Below, piece by piece: positions 44,000 to 52,279 of a DNA stretch of 64,000 bases. Made by a program: the position numbers and the translations under genes. The DNA is taken from assembly GCF_001715295.1 (NCBI RefSeq), contig NZ_MDKB01000003.1, forward strand, positions 1 to 64,000, read 5' to 3'. The stretch comes from Streptomyces griseus. Its GTDB lineage: Bacteria > Actinomycetota > Actinomycetes > Streptomycetales > Streptomycetaceae. The notes beneath the pieces were generated by a model, which saw only the letters and a program-made list of their open reading frames with translations, did not search any database and was not told the DNA's origin. Each line of letters begins with the position of its first letter. The first letter of the stretch is position 1.

Positions 44000-45193
44000 T
44001 CACCACTGTGCCGGTCCGCCCGCGTGCGGTGGGACCGGGCCCTGGTGCGGGAAGCCCTGGGGCGGCACGCCCGCCGCCTCGGCCAGGACCGGGCCCAGGT
44101 CCTCCGTCCGTATGCGGCGGTCGACGTAGAGCAGCCCGGTCACCAGCTGCGGGAACGTGGTGGAGATGATCTGGCTCACCAGCTGGCCCAGCATCATCGC
44201 GACCAGGGAGCCGCTCATCGCGACGATCACCGCCGCGGGGCTCGGGTCGTCGCCCAGCGAGGAGGTCCCGATCACGCCGGGGAACATCCCGAGGATCGAG
44301 AACGGCATCTGGACGACGTAGCCCGCGGCGGCCGCCATCATGCCGGCGAGCAGGGTGATGCCGAAGATCCGCCACCAGTCGCCGCGCACGAGCTGGGCCG
44401 AGCGGCGCAGGGCGGCGACCGGGCCCTGGCCCTCGAAGACCACGGCTGCCGGCGCCAGGCAGAACTTGATCCAGAGCCAGACGGCCAGCGGCCCGGTCAC
44501 CAGGACGCCCAGCAGGCCGAGCCCGGTGGCGGTGAGGGCTCCGCCGTCGCTCTCCATCGCGATGATGCTGACGGCGACCCCGAGGATCGCCACCATGACG
44601 AGGACCACGGGCACCACGGCGATCAGGGCCGTGAGGATCAGCGCTCCGACGACGGGCGCGACGTGCGACCAGGCTTGGCGCCACACCGTGGCGAACGCGA
44701 CGGGCCGGCCCAGCACGGCTTCCCGCAGAACCGCCGGGACCGCCGCGTACATCAGTCCGGAGACGACGGCCATCGTGACGAGGCCCAGCAGCACGAGGAC
44801 CCCGAGTGCCGTCAGCAGCGACACGACGTCCGCGGAGGCGGGCTCCTCGTCGTAGCTGAGCGACACCACCCGCTTCAGGGGGCCGGAGACCGAGGAGTAG
44901 GCGACGGCGACCGCCGCCGCCATGATCAGGAGGGCGCCGCCGTACAGGGCGCCGGCCATGCCGAACAGCGGCTTTCCGTACCTGCCCATCGTCGAGAACG
45001 CGCCGTTGAGTACGTCTCCGAGCTTCAGGGGAGCCAGCGGTATCACCCCCGGCTTCGGCGGCGGGGTCCAGCCGCCCCACCCGGGCGGCCCGCCGTACGG
45101 AACCCCTCCGTACGGTGCGCCCCCGTATGCGCCGCCCCACCCCGCGTCCTGCGCCACTGCCACTCCGTCGTCTTGTTGTCGTCCGGTCATCAT
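44000..45193 (-). CDS. Multi-pass membrane protein with Gly/Pro/Tyr-rich N terminus (GDPD-memb/DUF7847-like)
   Basis: This 397-aa protein has a Gly/Pro/Tyr-rich cytosolic N terminus (GGAYGGAPYGGVPYGGPPG) followed by about six membrane segments. The layout and segments such as LGDVLNGAFSTMGRYGKPLF and APAAVVFEGQGPVAALRRSA are typical of actinobacterial proteins annotated with a glycerophosphoryl diester phosphodiesterase membrane domain. No catalytic motif is present, so the role is unknown. Two consecutive ATG codons (45193, 45190) begin the frame. Confidence 0.75.
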   Translation of the reverse strand: MMTGRQQDDGVAVAQDAGWGGAYGGAPYGGVPYGGPPGWGGWTPPPKPGVIPLAPLKLGDVLNGAFSTMGRYGKPLFGMAGALYGGALLIMAAAVAVAYSSVSGPLKRVVSLSYDEEPASADVVSLLTALGVLVLLGLVTMAVVSGLMYAAVPAVLREAVLGRPVAFATVWRQAWSHVAPVVGALILTALIAVVPVVLVMVAILGVAVSIIAMESDGGALTATGLGLLGVLVTGPLAVWLWIKFCLAPAAVVFEGQGPVAALRRSAQLVRGDWWRIFGITLLAGMMAAAAGYVVQMPFSILGMFPGVIGTSSLGDDPSPAAVIVAMSGSLVAMMLGQLVSQIISTTFPQLVTGLLYVDRRIRTEDLGPVLAEAAGVPPQGFPHQGPVPPHAGGPAQW

Positions 45194-45261
45194 CCGGTCG
45201 TACCGGTCGGGACACCGTAGCGTCCCGACCGGTGTCCGACCGGGTCAGGGCGGGGGAGCCT

Positions 45262-45285
45262 GGTTGTGTACGGGCGTACACAACC
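45262..45285. promoter_or_regulatory. 24-bp palindromic operator upstream of the SMR/TetR pair
   Basis: GGTTGTGTACG-GG-CGTACACAACC is a perfect palindrome with 11-base arms. It lies 18 bases before the SMR start codon and ends just before TACGCT (45291-45296), a leaderless -10 candidate. A second short palindrome GTACG-CT-CGTAC (45290-45301) overlaps that -10. The TetR protein encoded downstream is the natural ligand. Confidence 0.7.
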
Positions 45286-45303
45286 ATCTGTACGCTCGTA
45301 CGC

Positions 45304-45624
45304 ATGGGATACGGACTGCTCGCCGCGGCCATCGCGGCGGAGGTGGCCGGGACGACGGCCATGAAGTACAGCGAGGGCTTCACCCGGCTCTGGCCCTCGC
45401 TCGTCACGGTCGTGGGCTACGCCGTGGCGTTCGTGCTGCTCGCCCAGACCCTCAAGACGCTCTCCATCGGCACCGCCTATGCCATCTGGGCGGGGGTGGG
45501 CACCGCGGCCGTCGCCGCCATCGGCATCCTGTGGATGGGGGAGTCCGCGGGCCCGGTGAAGCTGGCCGGCATCGCACTGATCGTCGCCGGGGTCGTGGTG
45601 CTCAACCTGGGCGGGGCGCACTGA
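45304..45624 (+). CDS. Small multidrug resistance (SMR) family transporter
   Basis: This 106-aa protein has four transmembrane helices and is a small multidrug resistance transporter (EmrE/QacE/SugE group). The essential glutamate is in AAAIAAEVAGTTAMKYSEGF in the first helix, and YAIWAGVGTAAVAAIGILWM is the typical third-helix signature. The ATG at 45304 has no ribosome-binding site, so the mRNA may be leaderless. The stop and the TetR start overlap (TGATG). Confidence 0.92.
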   Translation: MGYGLLAAAIAAEVAGTTAMKYSEGFTRLWPSLVTVVGYAVAFVLLAQTLKTLSIGTAYAIWAGVGTAAVAAIGILWMGESAGPVKLAGIALIVAGVVVLNLGGAH

Positions 45625-46172
45625 TGGCGCGCCGCTACGACCCGGGGCGGCGCGAGCGGATCATCGACGCGGCCCTCCGTGTCGTGGCCCGCGAAGGCAT
45701 CGCGGGGCTCAGCCACCGGACCGTGGCCGCCGAGGCCGACGTGCCGCTCGGCTCGACGACGTACCACTTCGCCTCGCTCGACGAACTGCTGGTCGCCGCC
45801 CTGCGCCGGTGCAACGAGAACTTCGCGCGGACCGTGCGGGAGAGCGACTGCCTGGCTGATCCCGGGGTCCCGCTCGCCGGCGGACTGACCCGGCTGCTGG
45901 AGGAGTGGTTCGCCGGCGGGCGCGGGCCGGCGGAGCTGGAGTACGAGCTCTACCTCGCCGCCCTGCGCCGTCCGGCACTGCGGGCCGTAGCCGCGGAGTG
46001 GGCCGACGACCTGGGGGCCCTGCTCGCCTCCCGGACGGACCCCGCCACCGCGCGGGCGCTCGTCGCGCTGCTGGACGGGATCAGCCTGCAGGTGCTGCTG
46101 ACGGGGGGTGAATTCGACGCGGCGTACACGCGCGAGATGCTGGGCCGGATCGTCGACGGGGCCGGCCGCTGA
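45624..46172 (+). CDS. TetR-family repressor of the SMR pump
   Basis: This 182-aa TetR regulator has an N-terminal HTH (RERIIDAALRVVAREGIAGL then SHRTVAAEADVPLGSTTYHF) and a divergent ligand-binding C-terminal domain ending in EMLGRIVDGAGR. It is translationally coupled to the SMR transporter, and a 24-bp palindrome upstream of that gene is a likely autoregulatory operator. The effector is unknown but may be a cationic drug. Confidence 0.9.
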   Translation: MARRYDPGRRERIIDAALRVVAREGIAGLSHRTVAAEADVPLGSTTYHFASLDELLVAALRRCNENFARTVRESDCLADPGVPLAGGLTRLLEEWFAGGRGPAELEYELYLAALRRPALRAVAAEWADDLGALLASRTDPATARALVALLDGISLQVLLTGGEFDAAYTREMLGRIVDGAGR

Positions 46173-46307
46173 GACCGGTCACGTCCGCCCGCGCACGGCA
46201 CCGGGCCGGGCGCGCCGTGGCCAGGACCGCCCCGGTGGGCGGGGAGGGGGAACGGCCCGGCACCGGGAACGGGCGGCGCCGGGGTGGTGACCGTCCGGTG
46301 GGACCGG

Positions 46308-46338
46308 TTGGCCCGAGCGGCACCCGGGCGGTTAGGTT
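46308..46338 (+). promoter_or_regulatory. Leaderless dapD promoter
   Basis: TTGGCC (46308-46313) and TAGGTT (46333-46338) are 19 bases apart, and TAGGTT ends six bases before the dapD ATG. No ribosome-binding site precedes the ATG, consistent with a leaderless mRNA. Confidence 0.5.
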
Positions 46339-46344
46339 CTGTGC

Positions 46345-47343
46345 ATGACCGACACGACTTCCCAGGGCTCCGCCCGCACCACCGGCGCCGTCGCCGCCGG
46401 CCTCGCCACCGTCGCCGGTGACGGCACCGTCCTCGACACCTGGTTCCCCGCCCCCGAGCTCGTCGCGGACCCCGGCCCGGCCGGCACCCAGCGCCTGACC
46501 GCCGAGGAGGCGGTGAACCGCCTCGGAGCGGGCGCGGCCGAGGCCGTCGGCGTGGACGCGCGCCGCGGGGTCGAGGTCGTCGCCGTGGCCACGGTCATCT
46601 CCTCGCTCGACGACAAGCCGCTCGACGCCCACGACACCTACCTGCGGCTGCACCTGCTCTCGCACCGCCTCGTCCAGCCGCACGGGCAGAACCTCGACGG
46701 CATCTTCGGCTTCCTCGCCAACGTCGCCTGGACGTCGCTCGGCCCGGTGGCCGTCGACGACCTGGAGAAGGTCCGGCTCAACGCCCGGGCGGAGGGCCTG
46801 CACCTGCAGGTCACCTCGGTCGACAAGTTCCCCCGGATGACGGACTACGTCGCCCCCAAGGGTGTGCGCATCGCCGACGCCGACCGGGTCAGGCTCGGGG
46901 CGCACCTGGCCCCCGGCACGACCGTGATGCACGAGGGCTTCGTCAACTTCAACGCCGGCACGCTCGGCACCTCCATGGTCGAGGGCCGCATCTCCGCGGG
47001 CGTCGTCGTCGGCGACGGCTCCGACATCGGCGGAGGGGCGTCCACCATGGGCACCCTGTCCGGCGGCGGCACGGAGCGCATCGTGATCGGACAGCGGTGC
47101 CTGATCGGCGCGGAGGCGGGCGTCGGGATCGCGCTCGGCGACGAGTGCGTCGTGGAGGCCGGTCTGTACGTCACGGCCGGTACCCGTGTCACGATGCCCG
47201 ACGGACAGGTCGTCAAGGCCCGTGAGCTCTCCGGCGCCTCGAACATCCTCTTCCGCCGCAACTCGGTCACCGGCGCCGTCGAGGCCCGCCCGAACAACGC
47301 CGTGTGGGGCGGGCTCAACGACGTCCTGCACAGCCACAACTGA
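46345..47343 (+). CDS. dapD: Tetrahydrodipicolinate N-succinyltransferase
   Basis: DapD (332 aa) succinylates tetrahydrodipicolinate in the lysine/diaminopimelate pathway. It is the actinobacterial type with a long N-terminal domain and a left-handed beta-helix core: VMHEGFVNFNAGTLGTSMVE, GGGASTMGTLSGGGTERIVI, and GQRCLIGAEAGVGIALGDEC. The C-terminal SGASNILFRRNSVTGAVEAR is typical. A fragment of a MITE-like repeat begins at the stop codon, and a remnant of dapA, which encodes an earlier enzyme of the same pathway, lies 83 bases downstream on the other strand. Confidence 0.96.
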   Translation: MTDTTSQGSARTTGAVAAGLATVAGDGTVLDTWFPAPELVADPGPAGTQRLTAEEAVNRLGAGAAEAVGVDARRGVEVVAVATVISSLDDKPLDAHDTYLRLHLLSHRLVQPHGQNLDGIFGFLANVAWTSLGPVAVDDLEKVRLNARAEGLHLQVTSVDKFPRMTDYVAPKGVRIADADRVRLGAHLAPGTTVMHEGFVNFNAGTLGTSMVEGRISAGVVVGDGSDIGGGASTMGTLSGGGTERIVIGQRCLIGAEAGVGIALGDECVVEAGLYVTAGTRVTMPDGQVVKARELSGASNILFRRNSVTGAVEARPNNAVWGGLNDVLHSHN

Positions 47344-47416
47344 GCGCCGTCCCGCAGTCCCCCGCGGGCGTACGACGGCGGCCACGGAACCTCGGCCGCG
47401 TTGCCGGAGCGCCCTG
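47343..47416 (+). repeat. MITE-like repeat, copy E (left half only)
   Basis: This 74-bp fragment has the left inverted-repeat end (AGCGCCGTCCCGCA) and internal sequence CACGGAACCTCGGCCGCGTT followed by GCCGGAGCGCC, then stops where the central hairpin of other copies begins. It starts on the last base of the dapD stop codon. Confidence 0.65.
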
Positions 47417-47425
47417 ACCCATCGC

Positions 47426-47596
47426 TCAGCCGGTGGCGGCGAGCAGCTCCTCGTACACCCTGCGCAGCCCGGCGGTCGCCTCGCGGCCGGCGGGCTGCAA
47501 CGGTTCGCGGACCGGGCCGGCGTCGAGCATCCCCTCGGGGGTGAACGGCGTGATCATGGCGCAGAGTGCGCGGCCGAAAGGCCTGGGCGGTGTCAT
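47426..47596 (-). pseudogene. Internally deleted dapA (dihydrodipicolinate synthase) remnant
   Basis: The 56-codon frame begins like DapA (MTPPRPFGRALCAMITPFTP) and then, after EGMLD, jumps directly to what looks like a DapA C terminus (AGPVREPLQPAGREATAGLR) ending VYEELLAATG. About 230 residues of the TIM barrel, including the catalytic lysine, are missing, with the joint near 47520. The fusion is in frame but cannot be an enzyme. Its place next to dapD and a repeat fragment fits a decayed biosynthetic paralogue. The frame is open 12 codons further upstream (to 47632). Confidence 0.7.
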
Positions 47597-47747
47597 GTCC
47601 GCAGTGTCGGCGCCCCCACCGTTCAGGTCCACTCAGTTCTGCTCGGGGTGACCGCGAAGGGTCACTGAACAATCTCCCGGGGCCCGCCCCGTCTGGCATG
47701 ATCGAACGTGTCAGCGAGAGACCGTTCCAGGGGTGGGGTACACGGCC

Positions 47748-48389
47748 ATGCGCGTACGGACGACGATCCTGGCCGCCGTACCGGTGGCCGCCACGCCGGT
47801 GCTCGCGGGGTGCGCCGGCTTCCTCGTCCCTGCCGGTGAGGGAGAGCCGGCTCCCTCCCCCACGTCCGCCCGCAGCGCGCCGGCGGCCGTCGACCCGCTG
47901 CGACCCGAGCCTCTGCCCACGGCGGACGCACCGGCCCAGGGCGCACCCGCTCCCGAGGCGACGACGGCCGGATGCCCCGCGTCCGGGGCCGTCGTGGAGA
48001 TGAGCGAGGTGCAGGCCGCGATGTTCCACCGCGCCGTCACCCTCACGCTCACCAACTGCGGGAAGAAGCCCTACCGGGTCCACGGCTATCCGTCCGTCCG
48101 TGCCCTGGGCGAGAACGGCGAGCGGCTCCCCGTCCCCGTGAACGCGGGAGGCTCGATGTTCGGCAACGACGAGGGTCCGCAGGAGGTCATGCTGAAGCCC
48201 GGGGGGACCGTCACCTCCGTCCTCGCCTGGGTCTCGACGAAGGAGGGCGGCGACCTCATCGAGGGGGACGCCCTGGAGATCGCCGCCGCACCCGACGCGG
48301 GCGCGCGGACCTTCCCCCTGGAGAGTCACGACGTGCGGCTCATGGACGAGTTGAACACGACGGCCTGGCGCACGGCGCTGCCCGGCTGA
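47748..48389 (+). CDS. DUF4232-type secreted lipoprotein
   Basis: This 213-aa protein has a signal peptide with a lipobox (TPVLAGC, Cys at residue 21), a Pro/Ala-rich linker (residues about 30-72) and a C-terminal beta-rich domain with VTLTLTNCGKKPYRVHGYPS, typical of DUF4232. It is probably anchored on the outer face of the membrane. The function is unknown. The ATG at 47748 is preferred over GTG 47733 because it gives a compact signal peptide. Confidence 0.8.
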   Translation: MRVRTTILAAVPVAATPVLAGCAGFLVPAGEGEPAPSPTSARSAPAAVDPLRPEPLPTADAPAQGAPAPEATTAGCPASGAVVEMSEVQAAMFHRAVTLTLTNCGKKPYRVHGYPSVRALGENGERLPVPVNAGGSMFGNDEGPQEVMLKPGGTVTSVLAWVSTKEGGDLIEGDALEIAAAPDAGARTFPLESHDVRLMDELNTTAWRTALPG

Positions 48390-48623
48390 TCCCGCCCGGT
48401 CCCACCGTCCCGCCCGACCGCACGGCACCGGGGGGACGGCAGGGACGCCGCCGCACCCCCGTCCGGCATCGGTGCGGGCCTGCCGGAGAACCGGGCGGCA
48501 GGGGACGAAATGCGTCTACGCTGGGTCGGCGGCCCGGCCCCACACGCACAGGACCGCCCCGGACCCGTACACGGGATCCGCTCGTCACTCACGCCCCGCG
48601 CATGCCCCGAGGAGAACCCCCTG

Positions 48624-50102
48624 ATGCCCGCAGAGCGCCCTTCCCTGCCGCCGGTGCGGCTGCACACCGAGGCCGAGCTGGCACGGGACGCGCTGGCCAC
48701 TCCGCTGCTCGCCCGTGCCGTCCGCCTCGCCCGCTGGGCGGGGCCCGAGACGCGTGTCGGCGCCGGTGGCGAGCTCGCGGAGGCGCAGGTGCCGGCGGCG
48801 GCCGAGCACCTCGGCCTCGCCGGGGACGAGGACGGCGCGGCGTACGCGGGCGAGGCCTGGCGTCTGGCGGTGGACACGGGGCTCGTGGACGTCGAGGACC
48901 CGGAGCCCGGTACGGAGGCCGCGGACGGCACGGCCGGCCAGGACGCCGAGGGCACGGTCACCGCGGGCGAGAGCCTGGCCCTGATCACCGCCGGGTCGCC
49001 CCAGGACGTGCTCGGGATCTGGCTCGACGGGCTGGACGCCGTACACGCGGACGCCACCGCACCGGCGTTCGACGACTTCGCCGACCTGATCGGGGAGGAC
49101 GGCAGCGTCGACTTCGACGCCCTCGACTGGGACCCCGAGGCGGAGGCCGACCTCCTGGACACGGCGCTCGGCAACCTCTACGCGCTGACCCTCTCGGACG
49201 CGGGGCCCGGCGACGGCCCGGTGCCGCTGCCCGCCCTGGCCGCCTCCGTGGTGGTGCCCGAGGACATGGGCGAGCCCACCGACGACGTCCTGGAGCTGGT
49301 GTCCGAGGCGATGATGCGGCTGGACGACCAGTTCCGGGTGCTCGAACCCATCGGGATCGTCGAGTACCGGCCGGTGGACGAGACGCTGCTGACCGAGGAG
49401 GGCGAGGAGGCGACTCCCCCCGCCGACGACGAGGACGTGACCCGGTACGGGATGGTGAAGCTCACCCCGCTCGGCCTCTACGGCATCCGCGAGCGGATGC
49501 TGGAGGCAGGGGTGGAGGCGCCCGCCGTCGGCGACCTCGCCGACAAGGGGGCCGACGTGCTCCTCGACGGCATCGCGCACTACCCCGAGGACGCCGCCCA
49601 CGCCGAGGTCGGACTGTGGCTCGACCGGCACGGCGCGCGGGACGGGGCGGGGGCCGCCGCCGAACTCCTGGCCGCGGCACGGGGCGCCGACCGGGGTGCA
49701 CCGCTGCGCAGGCTCCACTGCCAGCAGGCCCTGGCGTCGGCCGGTCCGGAGGCCGAGCCCGCGGTGCGCGCGGTCCTGGACGACCCCGAACTCGGCGGGC
49801 TGGCCCGGGTCTGGCTCGCGGAACGGGGCGCGGCCGACGTGCCCGCGCCGCCGGAGTCGATGATCTTCTGGCTGGCGATCGACACGATCGCGGCCCAACT
49901 GGACGCCGAAGGCGAGCTCGACGAGCTCCAGGCACTGGTCGAGGGTCTCACCGGCGGCCACAGCGGCTTCTTCGACGAGGCCTGGCGGGTGGAACACCCG
50001 GCGACGGCGGAGGTTCTGGAGGCGATGGGGCGGCTGCACCGCGACCGGAAGACGGCGAAGCTCGCCCGTAAGTCCGCCTTCAAGGCCCGCTCGCGCACCT
50101 GA
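48624..50102 (+). CDS. Large acidic Streptomyces protein of unknown function
   Basis: This 492-aa protein has no domain I recognise. It is acidic, mostly helical, with an Asp/Glu-rich middle (for example DDFADLIGEDGSVDFDALDW), a possible winged-helix segment (GIVEYRPVDETLL ... YGMVKLTPLGLYGIRERML), and a basic C-terminal end (RDRKTAKLARKSAFKARSRT). No signal peptide or membrane segment is seen. The ATG follows GAGGAGA. A MITE-like repeat starts directly at its stop codon. Confidence 0.75.
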   Translation: MPAERPSLPPVRLHTEAELARDALATPLLARAVRLARWAGPETRVGAGGELAEAQVPAAAEHLGLAGDEDGAAYAGEAWRLAVDTGLVDVEDPEPGTEAADGTAGQDAEGTVTAGESLALITAGSPQDVLGIWLDGLDAVHADATAPAFDDFADLIGEDGSVDFDALDWDPEAEADLLDTALGNLYALTLSDAGPGDGPVPLPALAASVVVPEDMGEPTDDVLELVSEAMMRLDDQFRVLEPIGIVEYRPVDETLLTEEGEEATPPADDEDVTRYGMVKLTPLGLYGIRERMLEAGVEAPAVGDLADKGADVLLDGIAHYPEDAAHAEVGLWLDRHGARDGAGAAAELLAAARGADRGAPLRRLHCQQALASAGPEAEPAVRAVLDDPELGGLARVWLAERGAADVPAPPESMIFWLAIDTIAAQLDAEGELDELQALVEGLTGGHSGFFDEAWRVEHPATAEVLEAMGRLHRDRKTAKLARKSAFKARSRT

Positions 50103-50262
50103 AGCCGTCCGCCGGTCCCGGTGGCTCGGTGCGCGGCGTCGGAAGCGGTGCAGCGCACGGCGGAGGGACGTCCGCACACGGGACGGAAGGGGATGTGCCG
50201 GCGACGCGGCGAGGTGGCCGTGGCCGCCGTCGCGCGCCGGCCGTGGATCGCGGGCCGGCTCT
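50101..50262 (-). repeat. MITE-like palindromic repeat, copy D (inverted orientation)
   Basis: Read on the minus strand this 162-bp sequence carries the same blocks as copies A-C: CACCTCGCCGCG, GCGGACGTCCCTCCGCCGTG and TTCCGACGCCGCGCAC. The terminal inverted repeats and central hairpin are eroded. It begins inside the stop codon (50100-50102) of the upstream 492-aa gene. Confidence 0.75.
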
Positions 50263-50466
50263 CAGGGCTGAACCGCGGGGCTCACGGGTCGTTTTCGGCC
50301 ATGCGTGACCGGTCGGCCCTCGTGTCGTGACCGGCTTTGCCCTTGATCGTCCGACGGTTTGACGTGCAGGCCCGCTCGATGTCGTCCGGCGTTCAACCGG
50401 CGTTGGTGCGAGGGAGGGAGCGTGATCACGCCAACCCACCCGGCCACGCAGCCCCAGGAGTCCGCG
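50263..50466 (+). other. Upstream region of the PhoX-like gene
   Basis: No gene is supported. Units GTTCAAC (50391) and GTTGGTG (50402) repeat at 11 bases, reminiscent of a weak PHO box, and TTGACG lies at 50357-50362 without a clear -10 partner. Confidence 0.35.
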
Positions 50467-51939
50467 ATGTCGTTCACGCGCAGGGAATTCACCAGACAGT
50501 CCGCTCTCACCGGTGCCGGTATCGCCCTCACCGGCACCGTCGGAGCGCTGGCCACGGCGCCCGGTGCGCTGGCCGCCGACGACGCCCGGCACGGCCACGG
50601 CCACGAGGACGACGGCCCGGGGAAGGGGCACGGCCACGACAAGGAGCTGGGCTACGGTCCGCTGCTCCCCGACCCGAAGGGCATCCTCGCGCTGCCCGCC
50701 GGCTTCTCGTACCGCATCGTCACGCACAGCGGTGTCACCAGGCTGGAGAGCGGCGAGCCGACCCCCTCCAACCACGACGGAACGGCCGCCTTCGAGGGCC
50801 CCCGCGGTGTCACCCTCCTCGTCAACAACCACGAGCTGAGCGGCACACGGGCCCGCTGGGAGTACCCGGTGCCCCTCACCGAGGGCCTCGTCTACGACTC
50901 CGTCGCCGCCGGCGGCTGCACCGTCGTGGAGACCCGACGCGACGGCCGTACCGCCGAGTGGGTCGGCATCGCCGGTACGTCTACCAACTGCGCGGGCGGC
51001 AGTACCCCTTGGGGCACCTGGCTGACCTGTGAGGAGACCGAGGACAAGGCCGGCAAGAACGGTCTGCTCAAGGACCACGGCTACGTCTTCGAGGTCGACC
51101 CGTACGACAGGCGGGCCAACCGCGACCCGCGTCCGGTCAAGGCGTTCGGGCGCTACGCCCACGAGGCCGTCGTCATCGACCCCAAGCGCGGCCACGCCTA
51201 CCTCACCGAGGACGCCTCCGGCCCCAACGGCCTGCTCTACCGCTGGGTTCCGCCGCACGGCTTCAAGCACGGCCGCGGACAGCTGCGCACCCTCGCCGAC
51301 GACGCCGGTGTCCTGCAGGCCGCCAAGTGCTTCGACAGGAAGGGCGTCTTCGTCGACGACCTCTCCCGCGCCACGGAGATCGGCACCGTCTACGGCGTGG
51401 ACTGGACCGACGTCCCCGACCGTGACGCGAAGACCGTCTCGGTGCGCAAGCAGTTCACCGAGGGCCAGGTCACCCGTGCCCGCAAGCTCGAGGGCATGTG
51501 GTGGGGTGACGGCGGCGCCTACTTCGTCTCCTCCTACGCCCGGGGCGAGAGCCCCGTGGCGCACGACGGCCAGGTCTGGTTCTACGACCCCAAGCGCCGC
51601 ACGATGACCCTCAAGGTCCTCCTGGGCGTCAACCCGGCCCCGTCCGTGGACGGCGCCTTCGACGGCCCCGACAACATCACCGTCTCGCCCTACGGCGGCA
51701 TCGTGATCTCCGAGGACGGCGACGGCGTCCAGCACCTCTTCGGGGCCACCGACAGCGGCCGGACGTACCCGATCGCGCGCAACGACCTGAACATCGGCAC
51801 CGAGGACGACCCCTCGTACAGCGAGATGACCGGCGTCACCTTCTCGCCCGACGGGAAGACCCTGTTCGCCAGCATCCAGACCCCGGGCATCATGCTCGCC
51901 ATCACGGGCCCCTGGAAGCGTCAGCCGGACAAGCGCTGA
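50467..51939 (+). CDS. PhoX-like alkaline phosphatase family protein (DUF839), Tat-exported
   Basis: This 490-aa secreted protein belongs to the PhoX/DUF839 beta-propeller family, calcium/iron-dependent phosphatases that release phosphate from organic esters. The signal peptide carries a twin-arginine motif (FTRREFTRQSAL) and ends near GALAADDA. A His-rich stretch follows (RHGHGHEDD ... GHGHDK). Conserved parts include TWLTCEETEDKAGKNGLLKD, AVVIDPKRGHAYLTEDASGP and MTGVTFSPDGKTLFASIQTP. The ATG at 50467 has AGGAG six bases upstream. Catalytic activity is not proven by the sequence alone. Confidence 0.88.
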   Translation: MSFTRREFTRQSALTGAGIALTGTVGALATAPGALAADDARHGHGHEDDGPGKGHGHDKELGYGPLLPDPKGILALPAGFSYRIVTHSGVTRLESGEPTPSNHDGTAAFEGPRGVTLLVNNHELSGTRARWEYPVPLTEGLVYDSVAAGGCTVVETRRDGRTAEWVGIAGTSTNCAGGSTPWGTWLTCEETEDKAGKNGLLKDHGYVFEVDPYDRRANRDPRPVKAFGRYAHEAVVIDPKRGHAYLTEDASGPNGLLYRWVPPHGFKHGRGQLRTLADDAGVLQAAKCFDRKGVFVDDLSRATEIGTVYGVDWTDVPDRDAKTVSVRKQFTEGQVTRARKLEGMWWGDGGAYFVSSYARGESPVAHDGQVWFYDPKRRTMTLKVLLGVNPAPSVDGAFDGPDNITVSPYGGIVISEDGDGVQHLFGATDSGRTYPIARNDLNIGTEDDPSYSEMTGVTFSPDGKTLFASIQTPGIMLAITGPWKRQPDKR

Positions 51940-52002
51940 CACCCCCGGACGCCGCGCGGTGCGCGGGGGGAAACTCCCTCGCGTGCCGCGCAGTCGTCGG
52001 TC

Positions 52003-52008
52003 TAGGGT
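52003..52008 (+). promoter_or_regulatory. -10 element candidate for the Y RNA
   Basis: TAGGGT matches an actinobacterial -10 hexamer and would start transcription near 52015, just before the first hairpin (CGCACC/GGTGCG, 52017-52032) of the putative Y RNA. No good -35 is visible. Confidence 0.35.
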
Positions 52009-52116
52009 CGGAGCGGCGCACCTCCCGGTGCGAAGGCAGCGGCTACTTCCTTTCCCGAAATACGCCGCAGCCGTCCTGATCTCGGGAGGCACCGGCGCCG
52101 GGGCGCCCGGTGCGCA

Positions 52117-52218
52117 GGCGACGGATACTTCCATGGATCCGAAGGGTGCGGGTTCGAATCCCGCCCGGCCACGGCCGGTAGCTCGAACGGACAGAGCATC
52201 GGACACGAGCCCGTCGCC
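52117..52218 (+). ncRNA. Y RNA (YrlA-type) with circularly permuted tRNA-like module
   Basis: The segment folds as a tRNA cut open at the anticodon loop and sealed at the acceptor end. Order: closing helix GGCGACGG (52117-52124) with CCGTCGCC (52211-52218); anticodon stem TCCGA (52138-52142) with TCGGA (52199-52203); variable loop AGGGT; T arm GCGGG-TTCGAAT-CCCGC (52148-52164); capped acceptor stem CCGGCC/GGCCGG (52165-52178); TA at positions 8-9; D arm GCTC-GAACGGACA-GAGC (52181-52197). Bacterial Y RNAs of the YrlA type are known to mimic tRNA and to be encoded beside Ro60/Rsr (TROVE) genes, and such a gene starts 61 bases downstream. The full transcript probably begins near 52015, with further hairpins at 52017-52032, 52036-52073 and 52089-52113; its 3' end was not determined. 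Confidence 0.85.
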
Positions 52219-52279
52219 GACCCCGATCTCGGGCACCCCGGTTCGCGGTGTCCTCTCCCACACACGCGGGGGACATCGC

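Noticed and set aside
52138..52204. Ordinary tRNA gene
   Set aside because: The tRNA parts are present but in permuted order with a sealed acceptor stem and no anticodon loop, so a Y RNA tRNA mimic fits better. A true permuted tRNA gene is not expected in this group.
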